This document shows positions 19,575-28,345 of a stretch of DNA of 64,000 bases, in pieces. The notes under the pieces were generated by a model that saw only the letters and a list, made by a program, of their open reading frames with translations, was not told the DNA's origin and made no database searches. The number at the start of each line of letters is the position of its first letter. Positions within the stretch are counted from its first letter, which is position 1. The DNA comes from CAWKDG01 sp963848355 (GTDB lineage: Bacteria > Actinomycetota > Acidimicrobiia > Acidimicrobiales > UBA8190), in assembly GCA_963848355.1 (NCBI GenBank), contig CAWKDG010000012.1, positions 1 through 64,000 of the forward strand, given 5' to 3'. The position numbers and the translations under genes were made by a program.

Positions 19575-22500
19575 ATGCCGGATTCAGCCGTGGCCGCCGC
19601 CGACGCGCTCGATCCCACCGTCCTGCTGAGCGTTCTCGCCCAGATCAAGAGAGGCGACTACGCCGCCCGCATGCCCCTCGATTGGACGGGCGTGGCCGGC
19701 AAGGTGGCCGACGGCCTCAACGACGTCATCATCGCCAACCAGGCCCTGGAACGCGAACTGTCCCGGGTCAGTCAGGTGGTCGGGGCGCAAGGGAGGCTCT
19801 CGCAGCGAGCCGTCCTCGGAGGATCGGCCCAGAGCTGGTCCGGGAGCGTCGAATCGGTCAACAACCTCATCGAGGCCCTGGTCCGCCCCACCAGCGAGAT
19901 GCAGCGCGTCATCGGTGCCGTGGCGGACGGGGACCTGAGCAAGAAGGTGACGGTTGATGTCAACGGCGAGCTGTTGGAACTGAAGAACACGATCAATGAC
20001 ATGGTGGACCAGCTCAACGGCTTCATCTCCGAAGTCACCCGGGTGGCTCGCGAGGTCGGAACCGAAGGCAAGCTCGGTCAGGCGGCAGCCGTCACCATCG
20101 AGGTCGGCGGCGTCTGGAAGGACCTCACCGACAACGTCAATCTCATGGCCGGCAACCTGACAGGACAGGTCCGCAACATCGCCGAGGTGACGACGGCCGT
20201 GGCCAACGGTGACCTGAGCAAGAAGATCTCCATCGACGTCAAGGGAGAGTTCCTCGAACTGAAGAACACGGTCAACGCCATGGTCGACCAGTTGAACGCC
20301 TTCGCCGGAGAAGTCACGAGAGTGGCCCGCGAGGTCGGGGTCGAGGGCAAGCTCGGTGGCCAGGCTCAGTCGACCGAGGTCAGTGGGGTCTGGAAGGACC
20401 TCACCGACAATGTGAACCAGCTGGCCGCCAACCTCACCAACCAGGTGCGGGCCATCGCCGACGTCGCCACCGCCGTCACCGACGGCGACCTGACCCGGCA
20501 GGTCCGGGTGGAGGCCCGCGGCGAGGTGGCCGCCCTGAAGGACACGCTCAACGAGATGATCCGGAATCTCGGCGAGACGACGAGGCAGAACGTCGAGCAG
20601 GACTGGTTGAAGACCAATCGCGAGCGCTTCACCCGCATGCTCCAGGGTCAAGACAACCTGGCCGACGTGGCCACCATGATCCTGTCCGAGCTCGCCACCC
20701 TGGTCTCGGCCCAACACGGGGTCTTCTATTCGATCACCAACCCGACCGACGGCAGCGATCCGGTCCTCGAGCTCCAGGCCGGCTACGGCAACGAGGAGCG
20801 CCGGAGGCTCTCGACCAGCATCCGTCTGGGCGAAGGTCTGGTCGGGCAGTGCGCCAAGGAGAAGAAGCGGATTCTGCTCACCGAGGTTCCTCCCGACTAC
20901 GTGCGGATCAACTCGGGTCTCGGCGCCTCCCCCCCTCTGAGCATCATCGTCCTGCCGGTTCTCTTCGAAGGGTCTCTGCGCGCCGTCCTCGAACTGGCCT
21001 CGTTCTCCTCCTTCTCCGTCACCCATCAGACCTTTCTCGATTCGATCACGGCGTCCATCGGGATCGTCCTCAGCACGATCCAGGCCTCCGCCCTCACCGA
21101 GTCCCTCCTGGCCCAGTCGCAGTCGCTGGCCGAAGAGCTCCGTTCGCAACAGGCCGAGCTCCGTCAGTCCAATGAGGATCTCGAGCGTCAAGCCAGCCTT
21201 CTGGCCGAGCGCAACCGGGAGGCATCCAACCGGAACCAGGACATCGAACAGTCCAAGCGCCTCCTGGAACAGAAGGCGGCTCAGTTGGCGATCTCCTCGA
21301 GGTACAAGTCCGAGTTCATCGCCAACATGTCGCACGAGCTCCGCACCCCGCTGAACAGCCTGCTCATCCTGGCGGAACAGCTCGAGCACAACCCCGACCG
21401 CAACCTGACCGACACCCAGGTCCAGTATGCGAGCGTCATCAACTCGTCGGGCCGAGAGCTGATGAGTCTCCTCAACAGCGTCCTCGATCTGGCCAAAGTC
21501 GAGTCGGGAACCGTCTCCGCCGAGTGGGCCGTCTTCTCCATCGGAGACCTCCGGACGAGACTCCTGCGCGAATTCGAGCCCGTCGCCGAAGACAGAGGAA
21601 TCTCTTTCTCCATCGATGTCACTCCCGGCACCCCCGAGACGATCGTCACCGATCCGCAGCGCCTGCGCCAGATCTTGAAGAACCTGCTCGTCAACGCCTT
21701 CAAGTTCACTGAGCACGGATCCGTCGACATCCAGGTGGGCCTGACCGACGGTGGGTGGAGCGACGAGACGATCTCGCTCGGTTCCGCCTCCTCGGTCGTC
21801 TCGCTCCGCGTGAGCGACACCGGCATCGGCATCGACGACGAACAGCAACAGCGGATCTTCGAAGCGTTCGCTCAGGGCGACGGCTCCACCGCCCGCGTCT
21901 ACGGGGGAACCGGCCTCGGCCTCTCGATCAGTCGGGAGCTGGCGTATCTTCTCGGCGGCGAGATCACCGTCTCCAGCACTCCCGGTCAGGGCAGCTCGTT
22001 CACCGTCTTTCTTCCCACCAACGGTCCGGCCACGACGCCGGCCGTCCTGAAGGCCGTCTCGCCGGAAAGAAACCCGAACCCGCTCGTGCGCCCGCCCGCC
22101 CCACCGGCCCCCATCGTCGAGGCCGAGGCCCACCACGTCGGACCCGACGACGTCGTCGCCACGGCGGTCGCCGGAATGAAGATCCTGGTCGTCGACGACG
22201 ACTTCCGCAACGTCTTCGCTCTCTCGGCTCTTCTCGAGCAAGGCCAGGCCGAGGTCACGGTGGCCGAGAGCGGTGCCGAGGCCCTCGCCGCGTTGAGGTG
22301 GGCACCGGACTTCGATGTCGTCCTCATGGACATCATGATGCCGATCATGGACGGCTACGAGACGATCCGCGCCATCCGGACGATGGACAACCTCGAGGCT
22401 CTCCCCATCATCGCCGTCACCGGGAAGGTCATCGACGGAGAGCGGCAGCGTTGCCTCGATGCCGGGGCGGACGACTACGTCCCCAAGCCGATCTCCACCG

Positions 22501-23042
22501 CCGATCTCCTCAGGGCCCTCCAACCGTGGATGCCGGCCCGCAACCGGACGAACTCGCCGGCGGCGTCTCTGGCCGCTGCCCGGAGGGAATCGGCGACGGG
22601 TCGCCCGAGCCTGGCCGTGGCCTCGGCCGGACTGCCCAACAACGCCATCGAAGGCGTGCGGGTCCTGGTGGTGGACGACGACATCCGCAACATCTTCGCC
22701 CTGTCGGCGCTTCTCGAGTGGAACCACGCCGATGTCGTCGTGGCGGAAAGCGGTTCCGAAGCCATCGACACCCTGAAGCGAATGCCGAGTTTCGACGTCG
22801 TTCTCATGGACATCATGATGCCCGTCATGGACGGATACGACACGATCCGTGCCATTAGGGCTCTCGACCATTTCAGTGCCCTCCCCATCATCGCCGTCAC
22901 CGGCAAGGTGATGGACGGTGAGCGGCAGCGCTGCATCGATGCCGGGGCGAGCGACTACGTCCCCAAGCCGGTCGATACGGCCGAGCTCTTGGCGGCCCTG
23001 CGGCCATGGATGTCCAACGCCGTGCAAGCGACGATGGCATGA
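19575..23042 (+). CDS. cytosolic HAMP-array hybrid sensor histidine kinase with GAF and two receiver domains
   Basis: This intact protein has 1155 residues. The start is the ATG at 19575, six bases after GGAGG. An N-terminal array of HAMP units follows, near residues 10-75, 105-155, 195-245 and 290-345. Its near-identical linkers EVTRVAREVGTEGKLG and EVTRVAREVGVEGKLG recall group III fungal Nik1-type kinases. No membrane segment is present. Then come a GAF domain (about 365-520), a coiled coil, a HisKA domain with phospho-acceptor His587 in ANMSHELRTPLN, and a HATPase (DTGIGID, GGTGLGLSIS). Two receivers have phospho-acceptor Asp919 and Asp1079, both in VLMDIMMP(I/V)MDGY. The receivers are close copies. 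It presumably senses osmotic or cytosolic stress and phosphorylates its own receivers, which need an Hpt partner. Its stop overlaps the next start as ATGA. Confidence 0.93.
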   Translation: MPDSAVAAADALDPTVLLSVLAQIKRGDYAARMPLDWTGVAGKVADGLNDVIIANQALERELSRVSQVVGAQGRLSQRAVLGGSAQSWSGSVESVNNLIEALVRPTSEMQRVIGAVADGDLSKKVTVDVNGELLELKNTINDMVDQLNGFISEVTRVAREVGTEGKLGQAAAVTIEVGGVWKDLTDNVNLMAGNLTGQVRNIAEVTTAVANGDLSKKISIDVKGEFLELKNTVNAMVDQLNAFAGEVTRVAREVGVEGKLGGQAQSTEVSGVWKDLTDNVNQLAANLTNQVRAIADVATAVTDGDLTRQVRVEARGEVAALKDTLNEMIRNLGETTRQNVEQDWLKTNRERFTRMLQGQDNLADVATMILSELATLVSAQHGVFYSITNPTDGSDPVLELQAGYGNEERRRLSTSIRLGEGLVGQCAKEKKRILLTEVPPDYVRINSGLGASPPLSIIVLPVLFEGSLRAVLELASFSSFSVTHQTFLDSITASIGIVLSTIQASALTESLLAQSQSLAEELRSQQAELRQSNEDLERQASLLAERNREASNRNQDIEQSKRLLEQKAAQLAISSRYKSEFIANMSHELRTPLNSLLILAEQLEHNPDRNLTDTQVQYASVINSSGRELMSLLNSVLDLAKVESGTVSAEWAVFSIGDLRTRLLREFEPVAEDRGISFSIDVTPGTPETIVTDPQRLRQILKNLLVNAFKFTEHGSVDIQVGLTDGGWSDETISLGSASSVVSLRVSDTGIGIDDEQQQRIFEAFAQGDGSTARVYGGTGLGLSISRELAYLLGGEITVSSTPGQGSSFTVFLPTNGPATTPAVLKAVSPERNPNPLVRPPAPPAPIVEAEAHHVGPDDVVATAVAGMKILVVDDDFRNVFALSALLEQGQAEVTVAESGAEALAALRWAPDFDVVLMDIMMPIMDGYETIRAIRTMDNLEALPIIAVTGKVIDGERQRCLDAGADDYVPKPISTADLLRALQPWMPARNRTNSPAASLAAARRESATGRPSLAVASAGLPNNAIEGVRVLVVDDDIRNIFALSALLEWNHADVVVAESGSEAIDTLKRMPSFDVVLMDIMMPVMDGYDTIRAIRALDHFSALPIIAVTGKVMDGERQRCIDAGASDYVPKPVDTAELLAALRPWMSNAVQATMA

Positions 23043-25468
23043 GCGCCGTGGCCGCCGCTCCGGTGCCCGTCCTGATCGTCGACGACAATGCGGGCAAGCG
23101 GTTGGCTCTCCGAGCCGTCCTGCAACCGCTGGGCTATTCGATCGTCGAAGCGGACTCCGGGCTGGCGGCGCTGCGGTGTGTCATGGCCCAGGACTTCGCC
23201 GTCATCCTCCTCGACGTCCGCATGCCGATCCTCGACGGCCCCGAGACGGCCGCCATCGTCCGGCAACGTCAGCAATCGAAGATGACCCCGATCATCTTCA
23301 TCACCGCATCGGACAACGACGAGATCGACACTACCGACCAGTACGCTCAGGGCGCCGTCGACTTCATCTTCGCGCCGGTCCGGCCCGACGAGTTGCGCGC
23401 CAAGGTCTCCGTCTTCGCCAACATGTTCATAGAGGCCGAGAACCTGGCGTCGCGTGCTCGGGAGGTGCAGACGTCCTCTGACCAGTGGAGGCTCCTCACC
23501 GATGCCGCACCCATCGGGATCTTCCAGACCGATGCCGACAACAGATACGTCTACACCAACCCTCGGTGGTCCGAGATCACCGGTATCCCGGCCGACGGAG
23601 CGACGGGGATGGCCTGGGACGCCATCGTCGGAGCGTTGGGGCGTACCACTCTGGTCGCCACTCTGGCCGACGCCGCTGCCCTGCAACCGGAGTTCTGGCT
23701 TCGCTTCGAGATACGGCTTCCCGATTTCGCCCCTCGCATCGTCCAGCTGACGTCGAAGGTCATCCCCGACGGCACAGGTGGGATTGCCGGCTGGGTGGGC
23801 ACGCTCGCCGACGTGACCGCCGAGGCGGGAGCCGAGGCCGCCCTGTCGGAAGCCCACGACCAGGCCACCGAAGCATCGCGACTCAAGTCCGACTTCCTCG
23901 CCAACACGAGCCACGAGATCCGCACGCCCATGAACGGTGTCATCGGCATGACCGAACTTCTGCTCGAGACGGACCTCGACGCCCAGCAGCGGGACTACGC
24001 AGAGACCGTCCGCGATTCGGGGCAGGCGCTCCTGATGATCATCAACGACATTCTCGACTTCTCGCGCATCGAAGCGGGGATGCTCGACGTCGAGGACGTG
24101 CCCTTCTCGGTCGCGACCATCGTCGACGACGTCGTGCATCTGCTGGCCGAACCGGCGCAGGCCAAGGGTCTCGATCTGCGCGTCGTCATCGAGGACCCGG
24201 TACCGGCGACCGTCGGCGGGGACCCGGGGCGGGTGCGACAGGTTCTGACCAATCTCGTCGGCAACGCCCTCAAATTCACCCAGAGCGGCGAGGTCGTCGT
24301 CCGGGTCGGCGGTCCCCGGGACACGGCGACGCCCACGCCCGACGATCCACCCGGGGGCGGGGGCGCCCTGGTCGTCCGCTTCGAGGTCTCCGACACCGGC
24401 GACGGGATCGGGCCCGACAAGGTCGGCACGATCTTCCAGCCTTTCGTCCAAGGCGACACGTCCACGTCGAGGAAGTACGGCGGAACGGGCCTCGGACTGG
24501 CCATCTGCAGCCAGCTGGTTGCCCTCATGGGGGGCGAATGCGGAGTGACCAGCACCCTCGGCAGCGGCAGCACCTTCTGGTTCACGATCCGCGTCCACAC
24601 AGAGACCGGGCAACCATCGGAGGCACCGTCCCCGGTCACCGACCTCACGCCTCCGTCACCGGCAGAGCCCGAGAAGGGCAGGCTCCTTCTGGCCGAGGAC
24701 AACCTGATCAATCAGAAGGTGGCCGTCGAGATGCTGTCGAAGGCGGGCTACGAGGTGGACACCGTTCCCGACGGGGCCGCGGCGGTCCGCGCTGTTGCCG
24801 CCCGGCCCTACGACGCCATCCTGATGGACTGCCAGATGCCGGAGATGAACGGCTACGAGGCGACGGCCGCCATCCGGGCACTGGAGAGTTCCGGCCGACT
24901 GACCCCGATCATCGCCATGACGGCCGGGGCACGCTCGGAAGACCGGGACCGCTGCCTGGAGGAGGGGATGGACGCCTATCTCTCCAAGCCGATCCGCAAA
25001 GACAGCCTTCTGGCCCTGGTGGCCGAGTCGACGCGCCACGAGTCCTCCGCAACGGGACCCACCGGGTCGGTCGCTCACGACCCGGTGGACTGCCTCGATC
25101 TCACCGTCTTCGAGGAGCTCCGTCTCCTCGACGAAGCGACTGACGAGGACTTCCTCGTCGAACTCGTCGAGCAATTCGTCCGCCATACCGAGGCCCTCCT
25201 GACGGAACTCCGCGTCGCCTGGAATGCGGGGGACAGCAATGCCGTCTACCGCATCGCCCACAGCGTCAAGGGGGGAAGCACGCAACTCGGGGGCCGTTGC
25301 CTGACCCTCTCGTGCAGCCACCTGGAAGAGAGGGCCAGGACGACCTCACTGCCCGACGGTCTCGCTGATCTCGACGCCGTCGAGTCGGACTACCGGGATC
25401 TCCGTCAGGCTCTCGTCCACCAGCTGACATCCATCGACCACCTACGCGAACCGGTACGCCATGCATGA
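23039..25468 (+). CDS. hybrid sensor kinase: REC-PAS-HisKA-HATPase-REC-Hpt
   Basis: This intact protein has 809 residues. The ATG at 23039 overlaps the upstream stop (ATGA). The domain order is an N-terminal receiver with Asp59 (VILLDVRMPILDG), a PAS domain (WRLLTDAAPIGIFQTDADN), HisKA with His292 (ANTSHEIRTPMNGVIGM), a HATPase (LTNLVGNALKFTQSG, GGTGLGLAIC), a second receiver with Asp597 (ILMDCQMPEMNGYE), and a C-terminal Hpt domain with His741 (YRIAHSVKGGS). A single chain can thus run the whole His-Asp-His relay. No membrane segment is seen, so the PAS domain probably reads a cytosolic signal. The N-terminal receiver may let kinase 1 or its Hpt partner control this kinase. Its 3' end overlaps the next gene by eight bases. 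Confidence 0.93.
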   Translation: MSAVAAAPVPVLIVDDNAGKRLALRAVLQPLGYSIVEADSGLAALRCVMAQDFAVILLDVRMPILDGPETAAIVRQRQQSKMTPIIFITASDNDEIDTTDQYAQGAVDFIFAPVRPDELRAKVSVFANMFIEAENLASRAREVQTSSDQWRLLTDAAPIGIFQTDADNRYVYTNPRWSEITGIPADGATGMAWDAIVGALGRTTLVATLADAAALQPEFWLRFEIRLPDFAPRIVQLTSKVIPDGTGGIAGWVGTLADVTAEAGAEAALSEAHDQATEASRLKSDFLANTSHEIRTPMNGVIGMTELLLETDLDAQQRDYAETVRDSGQALLMIINDILDFSRIEAGMLDVEDVPFSVATIVDDVVHLLAEPAQAKGLDLRVVIEDPVPATVGGDPGRVRQVLTNLVGNALKFTQSGEVVVRVGGPRDTATPTPDDPPGGGGALVVRFEVSDTGDGIGPDKVGTIFQPFVQGDTSTSRKYGGTGLGLAICSQLVALMGGECGVTSTLGSGSTFWFTIRVHTETGQPSEAPSPVTDLTPPSPAEPEKGRLLLAEDNLINQKVAVEMLSKAGYEVDTVPDGAAAVRAVAARPYDAILMDCQMPEMNGYEATAAIRALESSGRLTPIIAMTAGARSEDRDRCLEEGMDAYLSKPIRKDSLLALVAESTRHESSATGPTGSVAHDPVDCLDLTVFEELRLLDEATDEDFLVELVEQFVRHTEALLTELRVAWNAGDSNAVYRIAHSVKGGSTQLGGRCLTLSCSHLEERARTTSLPDGLADLDAVESDYRDLRQALVHQLTSIDHLREPVRHA

Positions 25469-26354
25469 TGCACCGTTGCAACCCCAGCACGATCCGTCCC
25501 CGGCCCACACCGCCGTCACCCGCCCGGAAGCGGCCGCCCTCGTTCCGTCCGACCGCATCCTGCTGGCCGAGGACAGCCCGGTGAACCAAAAGGTGGCGAC
25601 GGCCATGCTCGAACACCTCGGTTTCTGTGTCGACGTCGTCGACAACGGAGTGGAAGCGGTCATCGCCGCCACGATGGTGCCGTACCGGGCCATTCTCATG
25701 GACTGCCAGATCCCGGCCCTGAACGGGTACGAGGCGACGATCGAGATCAGGAACATGTGGGGCGCGTCCCGCAGCTCCCCCATCATCGCCGTCACCTCGT
25801 CGGTCACCGAGACGGACCGCAAACGCGGCCGGGCGGCCGGTATGGACGGGTTCCTGGTCAAGCCTCTGAGCATCGAGTCCCTCTCCGCCGGGATGGCCCG
25901 TTGGGCTCCGGACCCCTCTGAGCCCGGTCTCCCAGAAGACCCGGCCGAGGCGTTGGCCTCGGACGACGACATCGCTCCCGACGCCATCGACCCCGATCGA
26001 CCGGCTCTGGACGCAGAGGTGGTCGGCCGCCTGGAGCGTCTGGGTGCGGACGCGGGAGAGGACCTCATGGGGCAGCTGACCACGCTGTTCCTGACCGACG
26101 CCGACTCTCAGATCGCCGCCCTGCGCGATGCGTTCGTCCGTGACGACGGCCCCGCCATCATGAGTCTGGCCCACACCATGTGCGGAGCCAGCGCCAACCT
26201 CGGCGCCGCCGAACTGGCACGTCTGTGCGCCCGGCTCGCCACCGACGGCGCCGTCGGAGGGGTCGATGCCGTCGACGCGCTCCTTCGGTCGGTCGAGGCC
26301 GAGCTGGAACGGGTCCGTAGCGCCCTGACGTCGCCGGCCGCTTCACCGCGGTGA
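25461..26354 (+). CDS. response regulator with C-terminal Hpt domain
   Basis: This intact protein has 297 residues. An N-terminal receiver (ILLAEDSPVNQKVATAML) has phospho-acceptor Asp81 in AILMDCQIPALNGYE and the conserved Lys in GFLVKPLS. A Pro/Asp-rich linker leads to an Hpt domain with the phospho-accepting His238 in LAHTMCGASANLG. It has no kinase core and no DNA-binding output, so it is a phosphotransfer shuttle. It could accept phosphate from either hybrid kinase and pass it to the GGDEF protein downstream. The receiver is most similar in motif wording to the second receiver of the preceding kinase (DCQMP and DCQIP). The tight overlap argues for translational coupling. Confidence 0.92.
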   Translation: MHDAPLQPQHDPSPAHTAVTRPEAAALVPSDRILLAEDSPVNQKVATAMLEHLGFCVDVVDNGVEAVIAATMVPYRAILMDCQIPALNGYEATIEIRNMWGASRSSPIIAVTSSVTETDRKRGRAAGMDGFLVKPLSIESLSAGMARWAPDPSEPGLPEDPAEALASDDDIAPDAIDPDRPALDAEVVGRLERLGADAGEDLMGQLTTLFLTDADSQIAALRDAFVRDDGPAIMSLAHTMCGASANLGAAELARLCARLATDGAVGGVDAVDALLRSVEAELERVRSALTSPAASPR

Positions 26355-26364
26355 CCTTCGTTCG

Positions 26365-27306
26365 GTGAACGTCCTGGTGGCCGACGACGACGCCACGTCC
26401 CGGCGCATCGTCGAGCTGGCACTCGAAACCCTGGGTCACGAGTGCCGCACGGTGAACGACGGCGACGAGGCGTGGGAGGAATTCCGCTCCTGGCGCCCCG
26501 ACACCGTCATCAGCGATTGGATGATGCCCGGTCTGACGGGCCTCCAGCTGTGCCGCGCCATCAGGGCCCACCCGATCGGCAGCTACACCTACTTCATCAT
26601 GGTCACCACCCAAGGCACCAACGACGAGGTCATCGAGGGCATGAATGCCGGCGTCGACGACTTCATGGTCAAACCTCTCGACGTCGACGACCTGCGGGCC
26701 CGACTGCTCGCCGCCACCAGGGTCACGTCACTGCACCGCCAACTGACGCACCAACAGAACGAGCTGGAACGCCTCAACGACGAGCTCACGGCCATCGCCC
26801 GGAGAGACCCGCTCACCGGGCTGGGTAACCGGCGGGCCCTCGACGAGGGCCTGGACACGCTCGAAGCACGAGCCAGTCGTTACGGACACCGTTACTGCAT
26901 GGCCCTGATGGACGTCGACCATTTCAAGTCCTACAACGACACCTACGGTCACCAGGCGGCCGACCGGATCCTGGAGGCCGTCACCACGGAGCTCTCGGAC
27001 CACATACGCAAAGGGGACGCTCTCTACCGCTACGGCGGCGACGAGTTCCTGTGCATCTTCCCCGAGCAGACCCTGCCGTCGGGATGGTTGGCCGTCGAGC
27101 GCATGCGCCAGGGCGTGCAAAGGCTCGCCATCCCACACACCGGCATCTCCCCCGGTGTCCTCACCGTCAGCGCCGGCCTGGCCGTGCTCGACCCCGAACA
27201 CCCGAAACCGGCCAGCGACGTCTTGAAGGAAGCCGACGACGCCCTCTACCGGGCCAAGCAACTCGGTCGCAACCGAGTCGAGCAGGCGGTCCCTCAGCCG
27301 GCGTGA
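26365..27306 (+). CDS. response regulator diguanylate cyclase (REC-GGDEF) with I-site
   Basis: This intact protein has 313 residues and starts with GTG at 26365. The receiver (NVLVADDDATSRRIVELAL) has phospho-acceptor Asp51 in VISDWMMPG and Lys in FMVKPLD. A coiled-coil linker (LHRQLTHQQNELERLNDEL) joins it to a GGDEF domain starting RRDPLTGLGNRRALDEGLD. The catalytic motif YGGDEF is complete (residues 224-228). Five residues before it lies RKGD (215-218), the RxxD inhibitory site that binds product. It should make c-di-GMP from two GTP when phosphorylated and be feedback inhibited, like PleD or WspR. It is the only obvious output of the cassette. Its stop lies four bases from the convergent prs stop. 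Confidence 0.94.
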   Translation: MNVLVADDDATSRRIVELALETLGHECRTVNDGDEAWEEFRSWRPDTVISDWMMPGLTGLQLCRAIRAHPIGSYTYFIMVTTQGTNDEVIEGMNAGVDDFMVKPLDVDDLRARLLAATRVTSLHRQLTHQQNELERLNDELTAIARRDPLTGLGNRRALDEGLDTLEARASRYGHRYCMALMDVDHFKSYNDTYGHQAADRILEAVTTELSDHIRKGDALYRYGGDEFLCIFPEQTLPSGWLAVERMRQGVQRLAIPHTGISPGVLTVSAGLAVLDPEHPKPASDVLKEADDALYRAKQLGRNRVEQAVPQPA

Positions 27307-27310
27307 AACT

Positions 27311-28282
27311 TCAGGCCAGGTTCTCGCCGCCGAAGATCTCCGACACCGACGTGTCCTCGAACACGGCGTCGATGGCGTCGGCGATCAGCTTCGACACCGA
27401 CAGCACGGCCAGCTTCTCGATCCGCCGCTCGGGGGCGATAGGCAGCGTGTCGGTAACCACGACCCGCGACAGGGGGGACTTCTCCAACCTCTCGAGCGCC
27501 GGGTCCGAGAGCACCGGGTGGGTGGCCATGGCCCAGATGTTCGACGCCCCGCGCTCGGCCAGCAGCTCGGCGCCGGCACAGATGGTCCCGGCCGTGTCGA
27601 TCATGTCGTCGATGAGGACGCAGTGACGCCCGTCCACCTCGCCCACCACGTCCAGGGCCTCGACCTGATTGGCCGTCCCCCTCGGTCGACGCTTGTGCAC
27701 GAAGGCCAGGTCGCAGTTGAGGTGCTGGCTGAAGCGCTCCGCCACCTTCACCCGACCGGCATCGGGCGCGACGACGACCATGTCCTTGCTGGCGTGCCGG
27801 CGCAGTTCCTCCACCAGCACCGGCATGGCCGTGAGGTGGTCGAAGGGGATGTCGAAGAACCCCTGGATCTGACCCGAGTGCAGGTCCAGGCTCACGACCC
27901 GGTCGGCGCCGGCCACCTGGAGCACATCGGCCACCAGTTTGGCCGTGATGGGCTCGCGACCGATGGCCTTGCGGTCCTGCCGGGAGTACCCGTAGTACGG
28001 GCAGACGGCGGTGATGCGCTTGGCCGAGGCCCTTTTGGCGGCGTCGATCATGATGAGCTGTTCCATCAACGTGTCGTTCACCGGTCCGCAGTGGGTCTGG
28101 ACGATGAAGACGTCGCAGCCGCGCAAGGAGATGTCGTAGCGACAGTGGATCTCGCCGTTGGCGAACTCGCGCAGGTTGGCCTTGCTCAGCTCCACGCCGA
28201 GATGTGTGGCGATCTCCTGGGCCAGCTCCGGGTGCGACCTCCCGGACACGAGCTCGAGGCGTCGGCGCGGCACCAGCTCCAT
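27311..28282 (-). CDS. prs: ribose-phosphate pyrophosphokinase
   Basis: PRPP synthase transfers pyrophosphate from ATP to ribose 5-phosphate, feeding purine, pyrimidine, His, Trp and NAD synthesis. The intact protein of 323 residues has SKANLREFANGEIHCRY, YYGYSRQDRK (ATP and metal contact), VSLDLHSGQIQGFFDIP, VVAPDAGRVKVAERFSQ and the PRPP-binding loop LIDDMIDTAGTI. The length and motifs are those of class I bacterial Prs. It follows glmU with a 63-base gap on the minus strand. In many actinobacteria the next gene downstream would be the rplY-pth pair, but here the signalling cassette intervenes. Confidence 0.96.
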   Translation of the reverse strand: MELVPRRRLELVSGRSHPELAQEIATHLGVELSKANLREFANGEIHCRYDISLRGCDVFIVQTHCGPVNDTLMEQLIMIDAAKRASAKRITAVCPYYGYSRQDRKAIGREPITAKLVADVLQVAGADRVVSLDLHSGQIQGFFDIPFDHLTAMPVLVEELRRHASKDMVVVAPDAGRVKVAERFSQHLNCDLAFVHKRRPRGTANQVEALDVVGEVDGRHCVLIDDMIDTAGTICAGAELLAERGASNIWAMATHPVLSDPALERLEKSPLSRVVVTDTLPIAPERRIEKLAVLSVSKLIADAIDAVFEDTSVSEIFGGENLA

Positions 28283-28345
28283 GTCGCGACGCTACCGCGC
28301 CCCCGCCATGCCGGCCGACGGCCGCGTCCGAGCGGTGACGGTGGG

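Noticed and set aside
19584..23027. A 1147-codon open frame on the minus strand opposite the HAMP kinase
   Set aside because: Its translation is rich in Arg, Gly, Asp and Val with no domain motif. Long antisense frames are common at this GC content, and the plus-strand protein has full domain logic.
18950..27311. A mobile element carrying the signalling cassette
   Set aside because: No integrase, transposase, inverted ends, target duplication or tRNA was seen at either edge. Only the gene order suggests insertion.
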